DNA of 64,000 nt from Glossina fuscipes (taxonomy: Eukaryota > Arthropoda > Insecta > Diptera > Glossinidae). Under the pieces are notes generated by a model. The model searched no databases. It saw only the letters and a list, made by a program, of their open reading frames with translations, and was not told the DNA's origin. Positions 62,119-64,000 of the stretch are shown here, in pieces (positions within the stretch are counted from its first letter, which is position 1; each line of letters opens with the position of its first letter). The stretch spans positions 29,362,009 to 29,426,008 of the forward strand of contig NW_023998415.1 of assembly GCF_014805625.2 (NCBI RefSeq), in the 5' to 3' direction. The position numbers and the translations under genes are program-made.

Positions 62119-64000
62119 CACATACACACACACATACACATACACTTATTCGAAAGTATTAAGTATTGAAATGCCATTTTTTGTGTTCCTTTTTTTCCAA
62201 GAAAAAGATGATAGCTATAATAAATTCGGCCATAGCCGAATATAATTGTCTTACTTATGCTGCGAGTAAACTGACTAAGAAGAAGTATTGCAAAAATTAT
62301 TTTCAATATCGTAGACCCTTGTGACAGGTGATTATTTATTACGTTTGCCAATTCAACTAAGATAAGCACAATACTAAAAATGCGGAAAATAGAGAGGAAA
62401 TTTTTTTTTTTTTTTTTTCGATTTCTAAGAAACAATTGTTTTTCATGTATTCGTAAAGCTCTTCGCATTCCGAATCCTTTACATTAGTGACGTTGTCTCT
62501 TCATTTTGTTCCATTTTTTTTTAAAGATTTGATTCGGCGAGTAGTCAAGCATCGCAGAGCAGTGGAGATATTTGTCGAATTTGTCATTGTGAAAGCGATC
62601 CCCAGAATCCGTTGCTAACACCATGCTATTGTTCGGGCAGCCTAAAATATGTCCATCAGGCGTGCCTACAGCAATGGCTGACTGCATCCGAAACGAATGC
62701 CTGCGAATTATGCAAATTCCCATTTATAATGCACACCAAAATCAAGCCCTTCAATGAGGTCAGTAAAAAAGTTAGTAATTTTTACGTATCAGCTAATGAT
62801 AATAAATTATTCATCCATAATATTCACCCATACGCCTCCTTCCCATCTCCTTCCCATCCCTTTTTGTGCATAGAATAAAATCTCTCTAAAAATAATATGA
62901 ACAAGTGTAATGACTTTGGTGTGTGCGATTATTTCATTGCAGTGGCGTAGCCTTGATATATCTGGTATCGAAAGAAGACGACTGTGCTGTTCGGTATTAT
63001 TTCATTGCGCTGCTGCGCTATGCGTTATTTGGTCTCTCTGCGTGCTCATCGAACGGGCGGCTGACGACGTAAAGAACGGACAAATAGGTTAATATGATAT
63101 ACGCGCTTTGTAAACTTTTTGTAAACTGAAAGAATATACTTGGTTTTATGCGCGCGTTGTGAGATAACACGTCGCCTACTCCTTTCATTTATTTATTATT
63201 ATAAATATTGTTTAAAAATGAACTCACATTACCGATTGCTGTAAACAAAAGGGGCAATGTAATGTTTCAAAATGTTCATATTGCATATATAATCAAATCT
63301 TTGCTTTATTATTATTTTTCGTAAATATATATATCACCAGATTGGCCTTTCTGGACGAAACTGGCAGTTGTTGCAGTTGGTCTGACCGGCGGTATTGTAT
63401 TCATGTATATACAGTGCAAAGCGTATTTACACTTGTGCCATCGGTGGAAAGCAAGAAACAGGTGCGTGTGCGAGAGCTATTAAATGTATCTTTTTAAATT
63501 GCTTCTAATACATGTTCCCTCGGGCAGAATACTTCTCATACAGAATGCTCCGGAGAAGGTACATCCTCTTTCTCAACCGTCGCCCTTAGCCCAACAACGA
63601 GTTCGACATAGTTCCACAATTCAAGCGCACACGGCCAACGCTGGCCATCGTAGTGTGAATGTAAATATTGACGTTAACAATGGCAGTCCTAGACCACCAA
63701 CAAGTGTTACGGATTACGCACCGGCAACTTTAGCGGATGTTGACGATGTGAGTGGCTCTTGTGTTAGACATCAACGTTATGAAAATCTGCCTTCATCACC
63801 TCATCATATGCTCCAGCATGCTGATCTAGATGTAGATTCTGTTGCCTATCACAACACTGCCGGTGTGCCGAGATCCCATGGCAAGCATCATTATCTTCAC
63901 CATCAAAACATTGGTCATGGCCATCATATTAATGGGCATCAACATCAACACTCGCATTATCATACACAATTAGGGCAAGTGGCTGTGGCTGCTAACATTG
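59537..64000 (+). CDS. MARCH1/8-type membrane RING-CH E3 ubiquitin ligase, 3' end beyond window
   Basis: Exons seen: 59537-59622, 62527-62758, 62943-63087, 63341-63461 and 63528 to beyond 64000. Phases agree and 352 codons are visible. The start [11 protein letters not shown] is the first ATG in the exon, in AACAATGC context. Residues 45-91 form a RING-CH domain with ligands Cys45, Cys48, Cys62, Cys64, His72, Cys75, Cys88 and Cys91 (C4HC3). Two membrane segments follow, about residues 120-142 and 159-181, with a short lumenal loop. The long cytosolic tail is Ser/Pro-rich, then strongly His-rich from about residue 285. This is the plan of MARCH1/MARCH8, ligases that ubiquitinate membrane proteins and send them to endosomes. 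Substrates here are unknown. The last exon is cut by the window edge, so the C-terminus is not seen. I am not certain of the fly gene symbol. Confidence 0.9.
61190..61250 (+). repeat. Dispersed repeat left-end fragment with GGGC(ACA)GCCC palindrome
   Basis: AATGGGCACAGCCCATCATT followed by AAATATCCTACACCA matches the left-end arrangement near 24117 and 23430 (palindrome, then TACCCTACACCA). Nothing recognisable of the element's core follows. Confidence 0.45.
61690..61850 (+). repeat. Dispersed repeat family B fragment
   Basis: It contains AAACGTTTGCAACACCCACA, GAAGACCTTAGCAGAGA, a TATATATATTCTGGATCAGC block, ACCGATGTCTGATTTGATGT and CTCCCTGTCTGTC. The same order is seen at 30390 and partly at 51120. 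Another TCGGCCATAGCCGAATATAA palindromic end lies near 62227. Confidence 0.5.
62049..62147. repeat. (CA)n-(TA)n-(CACATA)n compound microsatellite
   Basis: About 30 bp of (CA)n runs into about 34 bp of (TA)n and then mixed CATACA/CACACA. It lies in the MARCH first intron. It is a compound alternating purine-pyrimidine tract with no coding meaning. Confidence 0.9.

Larger units (their letters stand above)
59623..62526 (+). other. First intron of the MARCH gene
   Basis: Donor GTAAAT and acceptor TTTAAAG. It holds poly(T) runs at about 59645-59660 and 59949-59965, a repeat left-end fragment near 61190-61250, a family B fragment at 61690-61850, and a long (CA)n/(TA)n array at 62049-62147. No exon is supported. 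Confidence 0.65.

Overview
The window is nuclear DNA of a higher (schizophoran) fly. It is very AT-rich, has long introns with GT..AG junctions, is dense in simple-sequence repeats, and carries genes whose proteins match Drosophila-type orthologues. The amount of repeat and the long introns suggest a fly with a larger genome than Drosophila melanogaster (a calyptrate or tephritid is my guess). The species cannot be fixed from the sequence alone.

Layout, left to right. (1) 616-6894, plus strand: a three-exon gene for an about 2036-residue protein with one N-terminal membrane segment, a long charged coiled coil and an acidic, disordered tail with repeated Arg-Ser modules. I do not recognise it. 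(2) 6.9-20.7 kb: its 3' UTR, then about 13 kb of gene-poor DNA with microsatellites, a tRNA-derived SINE, copies of a dispersed repeat family and one very GC-rich tract. (3) 20769-44783, plus strand: Limpet (Lmpt), the fly four-and-a-half-LIM-domain (FHL) protein, in six coding exons with a 17-kb third intron. A second first exon at 41704-41926 is in phase with the exon at 42601 and predicts a shorter isoform. (4) 44.8-49.3 kb: Lmpt 3' UTR and gene-poor DNA with a degraded retroelement-like stretch and a second SINE copy. (5) 49361-57108, plus strand: eIF4E, the cap-binding initiation factor, with two alternative short first coding exons about 6.2 kb apart. (6) 57687-58415, minus strand: a single-exon Fadd gene (death effector plus death domain adaptor of the Imd immune pathway), converging on eIF4E. 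(7) From 59537, plus strand: a MARCH1/8-type RING-CH ubiquitin ligase with two membrane segments, head-to-head with Fadd and cut by the right edge of the window.

The genes are not an operon. Lmpt is a muscle and cytoskeletal scaffold, eIF4E is housekeeping, Fadd is immune signalling and the MARCH protein is membrane trafficking. The most rewarding layer is structural: two genes whose N-termini are swapped by alternative first exons, three decayed mariner transposase remnants, a tRNA-headed SINE family, and a dispersed repeat family with inverted ends and a CCACAAGTGG palindrome. I found no CRISPR array, no intact transposon and no convincing functional tRNA or rRNA gene. I saw nothing that I would call a new biological system with confidence; the unrecognised gene at the left end is the best novelty candidate.
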